A DNA stretch of 26,720 nt from JACROF01 sp964598995 (lineage in GTDB: Bacteria > Patescibacteriota > Microgenomatia > Levybacterales > UBA12049), in contig CAZRDR010000001.1 in the NCBI GenBank assembly GCA_964598995.1, positions 1 to 26,720 on the forward strand. The letters run 5' to 3'. The position numbers and the translations under genes were made by a program. The notes under the pieces are model-generated. The model was not told the origin of the DNA. It did no database searches and worked only from the letters and a program-made list of their open reading frames with translations. Positions 1 through 6,914 of the stretch are shown here, in pieces. How positions within the stretch are numbered: position 1 is the first letter of the stretch; the number at the start of each line of letters is the position of its first letter.

Positions 1-45
1 AGTAATCGTCTGAAGTTATTGACTCGCTCCTTGGACACGACCTTA

Positions 46-1077
46 TTACCTCGGATGTGCTGCGCGCGAGACGAGACTTCCTAAATATGGCTCGATGAGA
101 CCACTAACAAAAGCAAAAACAGTGACGATAAAGTAAGAGAAAAGTCTAGGATGTAAAATGACATTTGATGCACTTAATGAGTACGAAATGCCGGTGATGA
201 TAAGGCCGAACATGACAAGTTTTAATTCCCCAAAACGAGTTAGTAATTTCTGCGCGAATACACCCTGAGTCATAATATCAACAAGTCCAACGACGAGAAA
301 CATCATGCCGATATTACTCGGATTCCAATGCAAAATGTCTTTAGAGAATACTCCGCCGATTCCCTGGAGTTCTGCAAAAGGCATGAAATAGAAGAAGCCT
401 AGAAAGAGAAGAGTTCGGATCGTCAGATTTGAGAGTACACTTAATAATTGACCGAAAGGGTTGAGGTGATGCAGTGAAAAGTCACTCATCCTATGCTCTT
501 TAGATAGACTCTCAGGTAAGACGAAGTACCCAAATGCAGCATTAAGTAGAGTCACAGCAGCAGCGACATAGAAAGGTGTCGCAAGGCTAATCTGTGACAG
601 CAATCCACCGATACTTGGTCCAAGCATAAAGCCTACGCCGACAGTCGCACCGATAAAGCCGAACATTTTGCTTCGTTCTTCGGGCTTAGTGACATCAGCG
701 ATATAAGCGAACATTGTGCTGATATCGCCGCCCGTTAAGCCGTCTATAATTCTGCCTAAAAAGAGGATAGTCAGTGAACCTCCAAGGCCGAAGAGTACGT
801 AGCCAATGGCAGAACCGATGAGACAGAAGAGTAGAATTGGGCGTCTGCCGTATTTATCACTGAGTGCTCCTAAACCTGGTGCAGCGAAGAATTGGCAGAA
901 TGAGTAAATAGAGGTGAGAAGTCCGACGTTAAAAGCAATTGATTGCTCACTCGCTCCAGGCATATATTTCTGCACAATAAATGGGATGACCGGGATGATG
1001 ATACCGATACCGATCACTGCTAAGAACGCAGAAAATGTTATGAAAAGGAAGGCTTTATTAGCCAGAAGATCTTTCAT
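46..1077 (-). CDS. MFS drug/proton antiporter-like transporter, probably frameshifted at C-terminus
   Basis: Major facilitator superfamily permease of the TetA-like drug efflux kind, placed in the membrane and expected to export a small compound by proton antiport; the substrate is not readable. The N-terminal half shows TM1 (FITFSAFLAVIGIGIIIPVI) and the conserved loop 2-3 motif GALSDKYGRRPILL. ATG at 1077 is preferred over the upstream ATG at 1116 because a promoter (TTGCAC, 17 nt, TACAAT) ends only 10 nt before it. The 343-residue product stops right after SRAAHPR, a loop that in this family is followed by the last two membrane helices. After the stop, another frame stays open to the window edge (GNKVVSKERVNNF...), which suggests a frameshift, real or from assembly. 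Confidence 0.8.
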   Translation of the reverse strand: MKDLLANKAFLFITFSAFLAVIGIGIIIPVIPFIVQKYMPGASEQSIAFNVGLLTSIYSFCQFFAAPGLGALSDKYGRRPILLFCLIGSAIGYVLFGLGGSLTILFLGRIIDGLTGGDISTMFAYIADVTKPEERSKMFGFIGATVGVGFMLGPSIGGLLSQISLATPFYVAAAVTLLNAAFGYFVLPESLSKEHRMSDFSLHHLNPFGQLLSVLSNLTIRTLLFLGFFYFMPFAELQGIGGVFSKDILHWNPSNIGMMFLVVGLVDIMTQGVFAQKLLTRFGELKLVMFGLIITGISYSLSASNVILHPRLFSYFIVTVFAFVSGLIEPYLGSLVSRAAHPR

Positions 1078-1087
1078 GGGTCTGATC

Positions 1088-1116
1088 ATTGTAGAGGTTG
1101 GTAAGAAAACGTGCAA
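1088..1116 (-). promoter_or_regulatory. Promoter of the MFS gene
   Basis: TTGCAC (1116-1111), 17-nt spacer, TACAAT (1093-1088), reading left. The expected transcript begins 3-4 nt before ATG 1077, so the mRNA is almost leaderless. It lies in the 42-nt gap after the GNAT gene, showing the two genes need not be co-transcribed. Confidence 0.65.
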
Positions 1117-1119
1117 GGA

Positions 1120-1614
1120 TTAGAGCTTTTTGATTTGATCGATGTCCCGAGGCTGGTAACCTAATTTTTCATAAAGTTTTTTAGCTGCATCATTGGGGAC
1201 AAAGACTTCAATTTTCATGACATCACAACCTCTACTTAGGACATACTCTTCTGCTTTATGGACGAGTGTCGTCCCGAGACCTTTTTGGCGGTGAAGGGGT
1301 GAAATGTAGAGATTGGTCAGGCGGCCGATATTTGATGGATTTGTACCGAGGAGATCCTCTGGGGTCTGACGGTAGATCGTAGTAGTAACAAACCCAGCAA
1401 TCTCTTCTCCAGCAACTGCGAGGAGGAATAGTCCTTCCAGCTCAGTTGTTTGTTGTAATATCTTTTTGAGCTCTGCCTCGCCATAGCCAGGCTGGATGCG
1501 TAGCCTTCTCATAGGATCGATATGCACTAAGTACATATGAAATTCCTCAAGGAGTGAGACCATCTGAGAATGGTATGCCTCTGAATAGTTAACGAAAGCA
1601 ATTTGCTCGTTCAT
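1120..1614 (-). CDS. GNAT-family N-acetyltransferase
   Basis: Transfers an acetyl group from acetyl-CoA to an amine; the acceptor cannot be told. The 164-residue protein has the GNAT fold signatures: strand 4 and motif A at LYISPLHRQKGLGTTLV (RQKGLG is the acetyl-CoA pyrophosphate loop) and a C-terminal NDAAKKLYEKLGY segment typical of motif B. The start at 1614 is chosen because an extended -10 box (TGC TATACT, 1626-1621) ends 6 nt upstream, predicting a leaderless mRNA; the longer reading frame upstream runs through a GC-rich hairpin. A free-standing small-molecule or antibiotic acetyltransferase and a ribosomal-protein acetyltransferase are both possible. Confidence 0.85.
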   Translation of the reverse strand: MNEQIAFVNYSEAYHSQMVSLLEEFHMYLVHIDPMRRLRIQPGYGEAELKKILQQTTELEGLFLLAVAGEEIAGFVTTTIYRQTPEDLLGTNPSNIGRLTNLYISPLHRQKGLGTTLVHKAEEYVLSRGCDVMKIEVFVPNDAAKKLYEKLGYQPRDIDQIKKL

Positions 1615-1640
1615 GAGCTGAGTATAGCATGGATCGGGTT

Positions 1641-1669
1641 GGCGGGTGTGGACGATGTCCACACCCGCC
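1641..1669 (-). terminator. GC-rich hairpin downstream of orphan gene 1685-2038
   Basis: Perfect 13-bp arms GGCGGGTGTGGAC and GTCCACACCCGCC around a 3-nt loop. No T-run follows in the direction of transcription, so it is either a non-canonical terminator or a 3'-end stabiliser. It also abuts the GNAT promoter, whose -35 region falls inside it. Confidence 0.55.
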
Positions 1670-1684
1670 TCTCCTTGCGAATTC

Positions 1685-2038
1685 TTAGCGATGGCGTGTG
1701 CGAGCACGAATGGTGTAGCGGAGTTTGTCTTCCAGCGCCTTGACGTTGCCGCCTTCGGCTTGGAAGTTGTTTTTGGCTTGAGCGTACCGTGACGAGATCT
1801 CTTCGACGGTGGTGCCCTGGAGAATCCAGTTCACCAGTTCCGTCGACCAGCGGATGTAGTCGATACGGCGCAGGGACTCCAGGTGTACCTGCTGATGCGC
1901 GAGTGATGCCTCGATCGTCTGCCGGTTCGCCTCTCGCATCTGGGTGATGAGATGCTCAGCGAATTCCTCGTCGGTCATCTCTGGATGGAGTTGTGCGAGC
2001 AGTTCCGGACTGAACTTTTTGCGTCCGAAAAGCGGTAT
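1685..2038 (-). CDS. GC-rich orphan protein, apparent ATA start
   Basis: I do not recognise this protein. From the first ATG (1978) it is 97 residues, but the frame is open upstream to a perfect Shine-Dalgarno GGAGGG 7 nt before an ATA codon at 2038-2036; starting there adds MPLFGRKKFSPELLAQLHPE and gives 117 residues, a natural-looking N-terminus, while the ATG at 1978 has no ribosome site. The rest is mostly predicted helix, charged, without membrane segments or signal peptide. Third positions are mostly G/C, unlike its neighbours. A GCGCA/TGCGC hairpin (2052-2065) abuts the ribosome site and a larger inverted repeat lies at 2089-2139; a strong hairpin follows the gene. Same architecture as six other genes here. 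Confidence 0.7.
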   Translation of the reverse strand: MPLFGRKKFSPELLAQLHPEMTDEEFAEHLITQMREANRQTIEASLAHQQVHLESLRRIDYIRWSTELVNWILQGTTVEEISSRYAQAKNNFQAEGGNVKALEDKLRYTIRARTRHR

Positions 2039-2051
2039 GGCTTTACCCTCC

Positions 2052-2139
2052 GCGCATTACTGCGCATACGTGCTGTTAGCGATTGCTCCTACTTAGGTGG
2101 CTCACTATTCCCAATGAGGAACACTAAGCCACCTAGTAG
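2052..2139 (-). promoter_or_regulatory. Structured leader of orphan gene 1685-2038
   Basis: On the minus strand, arms CTACTAGGTGGCT (2139-2127) and AGCCACCTAAGTAG (2102-2089) form a 13-bp stem with one bulged base, followed by a GCGCA/TGCGC hairpin (2065-2052) touching the Shine-Dalgarno site. Upstream, 2180-2197 holds a further palindrome CTAGATA-AAAG-TATCTAG. No convincing -35/-10 pair was identified. Confidence 0.5.
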
Positions 2140-2255
2140 ATTTAAGGTGCAAGGATGTAACACTTTTACAAATCTCTGCTAGATAAAAGTATCTAGGGTA
2201 AATTTGAAAAGTATGTGAATTATAGATAAAAAAGCATGATGATTCAACCTATAGT

Positions 2256-2780
2256 TTACTTGTTGAGAAATTTGGGGATAGTAAGTATTCCCAGACCGAC
2301 GAGCAGGAAAATAGTAAGTTTGCCTAAGAAATTTACGAGGGTATAACGTTTATAGCTAAAACCTAGATAGCCTGCCAGGAGGCCATTAACGTCAAGTGGC
2401 AGGGGAATGACAGCTAGGAGATAGACTGCAACAAGACCATATCGCTTCATTACGTTTTTGAGCTTCTCTACCACTGCATTTCCTGAGAACATCGAATTAC
2501 TCGCATAGCCGATGAAATAATTGATGCTGGTATTTACGATATTTCCTAAAGCTGATGCGAAAATAACGCCATAGAGATTGAATTTTTGGACGATAATCGG
2601 CATCACAAGAAGCCCTGAGGAGATCATGTTAAACACGGCAATTCCTGGATAACTGAATTTAAGAAATAAATTAGGTGAAACGGATATGAAGTAGGTGAGG
2701 ATGATGAAAAGGATTCCTAAGATTTTATAAAAAGTCTGGAATTTTTTTGAGGAGATGAACTTTTTTGCAGTCTGTTTCAT
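2256..2780 (-). CDS. VTT-domain (YqaA/DedA-like) membrane protein
   Basis: Integral membrane protein of 174 residues with about five hydrophobic segments. The C-terminal part, VIPLPLDVNGLLAGYLGFS followed by a hydrophobic helix, resembles the VTT (SNARE-associated) domain of small YqaA-type proteins; family members are linked to lipid scrambling or transport, but no substrate can be read. The start at 2780 is supported by TACTAT (2792-2787) ending 6 nt upstream, a leaderless arrangement. The gene sits alone between two GC-rich orphan genes with 70-95 nt gaps and shares no operon with them. Confidence 0.7.
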   Translation of the reverse strand: MKQTAKKFISSKKFQTFYKILGILFIILTYFISVSPNLFLKFSYPGIAVFNMISSGLLVMPIIVQKFNLYGVIFASALGNIVNTSINYFIGYASNSMFSGNAVVEKLKNVMKRYGLVAVYLLAVIPLPLDVNGLLAGYLGFSYKRYTLVNFLGKLTIFLLVGLGILTIPKFLNK

Positions 2781-2825
2781 CTATTCATAGTAGGGGGTTA
2801 TTGTAAAAATTGAGTTATAGAGAGA

Positions 2826-2851
2826 GGGCGGGCCGCGTGTGCGGCCCGCCC
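2826..2851 (-). terminator. GC-rich hairpin downstream of orphan gene 2875-3360
   Basis: Perfect 11-bp arms GGGCGGGCCGC and GCGGCCCGCCC with a 4-nt loop, 24 nt after the stop codon. Nothing like a T-run follows directly, so termination in the classical sense is doubtful. Confidence 0.55.
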
Positions 2852-2874
2852 AGACCCTCTGAGCGAAGTAGGCG

Positions 2875-3360
2875 CTACGGAGAGCGCTGGAGGCAGCGGA
2901 TGTTGAGATCGAGCTCGTGTTCGTGAGCGAGGTCTGTTACTCGCTCGAAGAGTTCGATGGTTTCGGTACTGACCCAGTCGCCATTTACGAGGCGAGGGAG
3001 CCAGGTAGCGAGCGTCTCGTCAGCTCTGGCAGTCTCGATGGCGACGAAGTGTCTGAGCGAACTATGACCGGCGAAAATGACCTTCTCCGGTGCGTTTTTT
3101 ATGCTGATCAGGCCGTCCTCGTCGATCAGGATCTCTACCGTGTGACCCGTAAAACCGAGGACTCCATGCCAGGCGCTCTCCTCCCAACCGGGGGCGAAGA
3201 CTTCGAGTAGATCGTCCCGTTCGCTGACGGTCACGAAACCGAGTACTTCAAGCGCCGGTTTGGCGTCACCTGAGGCAAGAGCGCCGTTGATTGAGCGCAA
3301 ACGGCGTCCGATCGTGACGGGACGAACCCCATCCTCAACTGCGTGGTACCGAGTTGCCAC
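2875..3360 (-). CDS. GC-rich orphan protein
   Basis: Unrecognised protein of 161 residues. GTG start at 3360 is fixed by AGGAGG five nt upstream. No membrane helix or signal peptide; alternating strand-like stretches (LGFVTVSERDDLLEVF, VEILIDEDGLISI, KVIFAGHSSLRHFVAIET) suggest a mixed alpha/beta soluble fold. Codons end mostly in G or C, in contrast to the VTT and mscL genes on either side. A 13-bp inverted repeat occupies the leader and an 11-bp GC hairpin the 3' end. It shares no visible homology with the other orphan genes; only the packaging is common. No function can be proposed. Confidence 0.75.
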   Translation of the reverse strand: MATRYHAVEDGVRPVTIGRRLRSINGALASGDAKPALEVLGFVTVSERDDLLEVFAPGWEESAWHGVLGFTGHTVEILIDEDGLISIKNAPEKVIFAGHSSLRHFVAIETARADETLATWLPRLVNGDWVSTETIELFERVTDLAHEHELDLNIRCLQRSP

Positions 3361-3380
3361 CTTGTCCTCCTTCAGCGTGC

Positions 3381-3442
3381 CTACAACCTGTAGACAACAG
3401 TTTAATTATCCGTGAATGGGATAGCCAAGCTGTTGCCTACAG
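3381..3442 (-). promoter_or_regulatory. Leader with two competing stems, orphan gene 2875-3360
   Basis: In the minus-strand RNA, CTGTAGGCAACAG (3442-3430) pairs with CTGTTGTCTACAG (3400-3388) over 13 bp, one of them G-U. The second arm overlaps a smaller hairpin CTACA-GGT-TGTAG (3393-3381) that lies just before the AGGAGG site, so the two cannot both form. This resembles an attenuation or translation switch; no ligand is evident. Confidence 0.5.
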
Positions 3443-3596
3443 AAAAAATTCTCAAAGGGCTACAGTGCTTTTACTCATAATAAGACAGCTAAAAGAGTCT
3501 TTTATGGGTAATAAGCAGGAGTATTATAGCTGTTTTTCGTAGGAATAAAAAATATAGGACATAATTATCTAGGCGGGCTCTACTTTTTTAGAAAGC

Positions 3597-3625
3597 TTGA
3601 GTTTGGTAGTAAATCTTTATACAAT
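3597..3625 (+). promoter_or_regulatory. mscL promoter
   Basis: TTGAGT (3597-3602), 17-nt spacer, TACAAT (3620-3625). The -10 box ends 7 nt before ATG 3633, so transcription should begin at or next to the start codon. Confidence 0.7.
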
Positions 3626-3632
3626 AGTAAGG

Positions 3633-4046
3633 ATGTTAGAAGGCTTTAAAAAGTTCATACTGAGAGGAAATGTCGTTGATTTGGCTGTCGGCATCGTCGT
3701 TGGAGCAGCCTTTAATTCAGTTATTCAGGAGTTCGTGAAGGGTGTCTTTACGCCATTTATCGGCATCATCGGCGGTATACCGGATTTTTCCCATCTTGCT
3801 TGGAAAGTAGGGAAATCAACAATCCTTTTTGGCGACTTTCTCAATGCTCTTATCTCATTTCTTATTGTTGCAACAGCTATATATTTCTTCGTAGTAGTAC
3901 CGATGAACAAGCTCAAAGATCTCGCTAATAAGGGCAAACATACTGATCCAACGACCAAGATGTGTCCATTCTGCGTCTCTGAGATCTCGGTTAAAGCGAT
4001 TCGCTGTCCTGAATGTACTTCGAAATTAGAAGAAGAAAAGAAATAA
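3633..4046 (+). CDS. mscL: Large-conductance mechanosensitive channel MscL with C-terminal zinc ribbon
   Basis: Forms the homopentameric membrane pore that opens under osmotic down-shock. The N-terminus MLEGFKKFILRGNVVDLAVG is the family hallmark (amphipathic helix, then TM1), followed by a short periplasmic loop and TM2 (ALISFLIVATAIYFFVVVP). The start at 3633 matches both the family N-terminus and a leaderless promoter. After TM2 the protein (137 residues) carries CPFC...CPEC, a four-cysteine zinc-ribbon-like tail in the cytoplasm, in place of the usual C-terminal helix alone; such tails are seen in some MscL relatives. The next gene begins 5 nt after the stop. Confidence 0.95.
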   Translation: MLEGFKKFILRGNVVDLAVGIVVGAAFNSVIQEFVKGVFTPFIGIIGGIPDFSHLAWKVGKSTILFGDFLNALISFLIVATAIYFFVVVPMNKLKDLANKGKHTDPTTKMCPFCVSEISVKAIRCPECTSKLEEEKK

Positions 4047-4051
4047 TTAAA

Positions 4052-4516
4052 GTGAAAATTCAGCGTCTGCTCATCTCAATACTTCTTCCTTTTTTAGCGG
4101 GAGGAATTGGTTCGGTTTTTACATTTGACGCAATACCTACCTGGTACGCCACTCTCAATAAGCCGTTTTTCAATCCACCTAACTTCGTCTTCGGCCCAGT
4201 TTGGACGACACTTTACCTGTTGCAAGGTATAAGTCTGTATCTTTTTTGGCAGAGTAAGAAAAAGGGGAGTAAGGAAAAAGGATTTAAGGTCTTCATTGCT
4301 CAAGTCATCCTCAATGCGCTTTGGTCGATTATTTTCTTTGGGATGAAGTTACCGCCAGTAGCACTCGCTGAGATAGTACTCCTGTGGATAGTTATTTTTA
4401 TGACAATTCAGGAGTTTAGAAAGTTTGATAAAACCGCAAGTTATCTCCTCTGGCCATATTTGGCGTGGGTGAGTTTTGCCACACTTCTTAACCTCTTTAT
4501 CGTTATCCTCAATTAA
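4052..4516 (+). CDS. tspO: TspO/MBR family tryptophan-rich sensory protein
   Basis: Five-helix membrane protein of 154 residues related to the translocator protein, which binds porphyrins and affects their photo-oxidative breakdown and stress responses. Signatures are PTWYATLNKPFFNPPNFVFGP and PVWTTLYLLQGISLYLFW in loop 1/TM2, NALWSIIFF in TM3 and YLLWPYLAWVSFATLLNLFI in TM5. The likely start is GTG 4052, 5 nt after the mscL stop, with the purine-rich mscL tail (GAAGAAGAAAAG) as a weak ribosome site; the longer frame from ATG 4013 overlaps mscL and adds a charged tail foreign to the family. Co-transcription with mscL is likely. Confidence 0.9.
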   Translation: MKIQRLLISILLPFLAGGIGSVFTFDAIPTWYATLNKPFFNPPNFVFGPVWTTLYLLQGISLYLFWQSKKKGSKEKGFKVFIAQVILNALWSIIFFGMKLPPVALAEIVLLWIVIFMTIQEFRKFDKTASYLLWPYLAWVSFATLLNLFIVILN

Positions 4517-4518
4517 CG

Positions 4519-4548
4519 AAAAGGCGCCGAGGAAGATCCGTCGGCGCC
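4519..4548 (-). terminator. Terminator of orphan gene 4571-5035
   Basis: Arms GGCGCCGA and TCGGCGCC around a 10-nt loop; on the minus strand the stem is followed by TTTTCG, a fair intrinsic terminator for the leftward gene. It faces the end of tspO and has no T-run on that side. Confidence 0.7.
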
Positions 4549-4570
4549 AGTTCGCAGCATGTCGTGTCGG

Positions 4571-5035
4571 TTAGTTGTAGGAGAGGAAGCCGTGGCTTTG
4601 TGCCTCAGCGATGAGGCGATCGAGCTCGTAGGATGGCTGGACCTCATCGTTCTTTACGTAGTTGACCTGGGTCGTGATCGGAGTCCGTTGGCGAAGAAGC
4701 CGAACTTCCTGGAGGAACGTGACGAACGATTTGGCCCGCGCGGCTGTCTCTCCCTCGGAATCTCCGACTCGGAAGTCAGAGAGTTTGAAGGTGAAGACGA
4801 TGCGGATGTTGTGTTCTGTGGTGGTGACGAACTCACCCCAGATCCGCACGTAGCCCTGGAGTTCCTTCGGGACCTCCTTCATCGAACAGCGAATCTCCTT
4901 GCAGGAATTCCGCAGGACGATGTCGATCAGCTCGTCGACGCTCTCGACGTGGCGGTTAGAGACGTCTTCGAAGTACGATGAGAAGAACTCGCCAAGATCT
5001 TTGGCCAGTCCTGCGAGCCACTCTCGAAGTTTCAT
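4571..5035 (-). CDS. GC-rich orphan protein
   Basis: Unrecognised soluble protein of 154 residues starting MKLREWLAGLAKDLGEFFSSYFED. ATG 5035 is chosen because GGAGGGG lies about 5 nt upstream; the in-frame ATG at 5119 falls in the promoter palindrome. Visible pieces are an amphipathic N-terminal helix, a CKEIRCSMKEV pair of cysteines, and strand-rich GYVRIWGEFVTTTEHNIRIVFTFKLSDFRV. Third positions are mostly G/C against the AT-rich tspO and phosphoribosyltransferase neighbours. It has its own promoter with a 16-bp inverted repeat around the -10 box and its own terminator, making it a self-contained unit. No function proposed. Confidence 0.75.
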   Translation of the reverse strand: MKLREWLAGLAKDLGEFFSSYFEDVSNRHVESVDELIDIVLRNSCKEIRCSMKEVPKELQGYVRIWGEFVTTTEHNIRIVFTFKLSDFRVGDSEGETAARAKSFVTFLQEVRLLRQRTPITTQVNYVKNDEVQPSYELDRLIAEAQSHGFLSYN

Positions 5036-5071
5036 TTCCCCCCTCCTTGGGTGGTGAACCCACACACGGCG

Positions 5072-5125
5072 TGTGAGCAGCAGGCTGTCTATAAAAATTA
5101 TATGCAGCCTGCTGCTCACAGTTAA
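5072..5125 (-). promoter_or_regulatory. Promoter with 16-bp inverted repeat flanking the -10 box
   Basis: Minus strand: TTAACT (5125-5120), 17-nt spacer, TATAAT (5102-5097). Perfect 16-bp arms TGTGAGCAGCAGGCTG (5072-5087) and CAGCCTGCTGCTCACA (5105-5120) sit on either side: one fills the spacer, the other begins about 3 nt into the transcript. As one arm is not transcribed, the palindrome should act as DNA, most simply as a repressor operator, with half-site centres about 33 bp apart. A CACAC/GTGTG hairpin (5061-5075) follows in the leader. Confidence 0.6.
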
Positions 5126-5322
5126 CTAACCTAACTGAAATGTGCGAACAAAATAACTTCACTGCGATAGTTCAATCAGCAAAATGAATGACTATCAAAA
5201 TGAAGTGGGGAGAGTATAGCAAAAACAAGCTTATAGTGAAATACGAATTCGTATGTAGTAATCCCACATATTTCTTACAAACTTTTCACGACATATATAT
5301 GTATAGTCTGTACCATTTCGTT

Positions 5323-5997
5323 ATGGTTTTTAAAGATCGATTTGAAGCAGGACGAAAAATAGCAGATATTCTTTATCCTGCGTATCAGTATCAAAAAGTG
5401 CGAGTACTTGCGCTGCCTAATGGCGGAGTGCCTGTCGGGTATGAGGTAGCAAAACGATTTGGTGTGCCGCTAGAAGTTCTTGTGTCACAAAAATTAACTG
5501 CGCCTGATAACCCAGGCTTTGCGGTCGGTGCCATCTCAGAAGAAGGCGTAGTCGTCATCAATGAGCCGACGGCCAATCTTTTCCAATTTACCGAAAAAGA
5601 TCTATGGGAATGTGTTCAGCAAGGTAAAAAAGAGGTGGAAAAAAGTGTCGAGCTTTTCCGGCAAGGGATGGCGCTTCGCGATCTTGAGCGAAATATCATC
5701 ATAGTCGTGGATGATGGTCTGGCGACAGGTACGACAGCTCAAGCAGCACTTGAGGTGGTCGAGCATCACAACCCGCCATTTCTTATTTTTGCTGCTCCTA
5801 TCTGTGAAGTTGATACCTCAACACGTGTCGGAAAAAGCGTGGACGATATTATCTGTCTTAATAACTCAGACGAATTACAAGCGGTGAGTATCTGGTATGA
5901 GGACTATGATGAGGTAAGTGACGAACAAGTACTATCTCTTATTCATAAGAGCTTTGACAACGCACGAGAGAATACACCTTTCAACTCCTCTTTCTAA
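5323..5997 (+). CDS. Phosphoribosyltransferase-family protein
   Basis: Type I phosphoribosyltransferase fold of the stand-alone kind often annotated only as phosphoribosyltransferase. The PRPP-binding motif IIIVVDDGLATGTTAQAA lies near residues 126-143; upstream is the family segment VLALPNGGVPVGYEVAKRFGVPLEVLVSQKL and PGFAVGAISEEG. Length 224 residues. ATG 5323 is preferred over the longer frame from 5188 because the protein family begins near VFKDRFEAGRKIA and TACCAT (5311-5316) ends 6 nt upstream. The substrate base is unknown; enzymes of this group act on nucleotides or bases, and some are described as salvage or stress proteins. Standalone gene. Confidence 0.85.
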   Translation: MVFKDRFEAGRKIADILYPAYQYQKVRVLALPNGGVPVGYEVAKRFGVPLEVLVSQKLTAPDNPGFAVGAISEEGVVVINEPTANLFQFTEKDLWECVQQGKKEVEKSVELFRQGMALRDLERNIIIVVDDGLATGTTAQAALEVVEHHNPPFLIFAAPICEVDTSTRVGKSVDDIICLNNSDELQAVSIWYEDYDEVSDEQVLSLIHKSFDNARENTPFNSSF

Positions 5998-6064
5998 TTG
6001 TATTTCAATTTTCATTAGCAGTATTAGCTTCATTTTATTTATCATTCAATCATTACTGCTCTGC

Positions 6065-6391
6065 TTGCATTTTATCCAATAGGGTGATACTATAGCCACA
6101 GATTTGTACGAACGTACAACAAAGCAGAGTTAAAAAGAGAATACAGGTTGGTATCCAGATTTACAAAAAGTCCTTACGTCTGGATGAGCGGAAGAAATTT
6201 GCCTTTCGTATAATTTCTACCCTCGAAATTTAATAAAGTAATCATATGTGGACTGCCCATCCCGAAAACACTTTTGGGATCCACCAACCCCTAACACAAC
6301 ATTTTATATAAGACGCGCTACGTCGTGTCCTGCTCTGCAAATAATTTTGCATATCTATGTATCACCAACTAAGAAAGGAGGTGAAAGACAA
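6065..6391 (+). promoter_or_regulatory. Promoter and long structured leader of gene 6392
   Basis: The 394-nt gap 5998-6391 holds a promoter, TTGCAT (6065-6070), 17 nt, TACTAT (6088-6093) with an extended TGA, giving a leader of about 290 nt. Stems in it: TTGTACG-AA-CGTACAA (from about 6106), ATCCAGA/TCTGGAT (around 6158 and 6180), GTGGA/TCCAC (6248-6285 region) enclosing ATCCC-GAAAA/TTTT-GGGAT, and TGCAAA/TTTGCA near 6340-6352. CTCTGCTT (6059-6066) and AAGCAGAG (6122-6129) also bracket the promoter. It ends in a full-strength AAGAAAGGAGGTGA site. No Rfam class recognised. Confidence 0.5.
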
Positions 6392-6877
6392 ATGAGTAAT
6401 AACGGAATAGTAACAATTCATGGAAAAGAGTATATGACTGTCGCTCGTCGTATCGAGTTAGCACACGAGGGTAAAGTGCTGGAGAGTGTAGAGACTGATG
6501 TTCTTAATCACTCGCCAATTGTGGTTCGTGCTCGAGTCACGATCAGCGGTAAAGTCTTCACAGGTATTAGTGCAGTCGATCCTGCAAACGCCCGAACTAT
6601 CGAGAAAGAAAATCCATACGAAGTAGCTGAGACATCAGCCGTTGGACGTGCGTTAGGGTTTGCTGGATTTGGCGTCATCGAATCAGTCGCTTCGGCTGAT
6701 GAAATGGTACGCGCAACCTCTCCTAAAGAGAGAAGAGTTGCAATTGACGCGACACCTGTGCAACAAACACTGTCTAAGGATGTTCTTTGTGAGGTCTGCG
6801 GCAAAGCTGCAACTGAGAAAAAAGGAACAACTAAAGGCGGTAAACAGTATCACGGAATTTTCTGCAGTACATATTAA
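6392..6877 (+). CDS. Phage-style recombination/ssDNA-related hypothetical protein with zinc-ribbon tail
   Basis: 161 residues starting MSNNGIVTIHGKEYMTVARRIELAH; ATG 6392 is fixed by AGGAGGTGA 8-9 nt upstream. The core RARVTISGKVFTGISAVD...ENPYEVAETSAVGRALGFAGFG resembles a segment common in phage and CPR proteins that sit in the place of single-strand annealing or ssDNA-handling factors (Rad52/ERF-like neighbourhoods); I recall the motif, but its biochemical role is not settled. The C-terminus, LCEVCGKAATEKKGTTKGGKQYHGIFCS, holds a C-x2-C ... C pair suited to a small zinc ribbon. A Pif1-like helicase follows after 151 nt of structured RNA, supporting a DNA-metabolism role. Base composition is intermediate between host and orphan genes. 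Confidence 0.7.
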   Translation: MSNNGIVTIHGKEYMTVARRIELAHEGKVLESVETDVLNHSPIVVRARVTISGKVFTGISAVDPANARTIEKENPYEVAETSAVGRALGFAGFGVIESVASADEMVRATSPKERRVAIDATPVQQTLSKDVLCEVCGKAATEKKGTTKGGKQYHGIFCSTY

Positions 6878-6914
6878 AGAATTCACACTAGATGGCTGTG
6901 GAACTAAGGTACTA

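Noticed and set aside
4559..4981. Plus-strand ORF of 140 codons
   Set aside because: Antisense shadow of the GC-rich gene 4571-5035, which has a ribosome site, promoter and terminator on the other strand.
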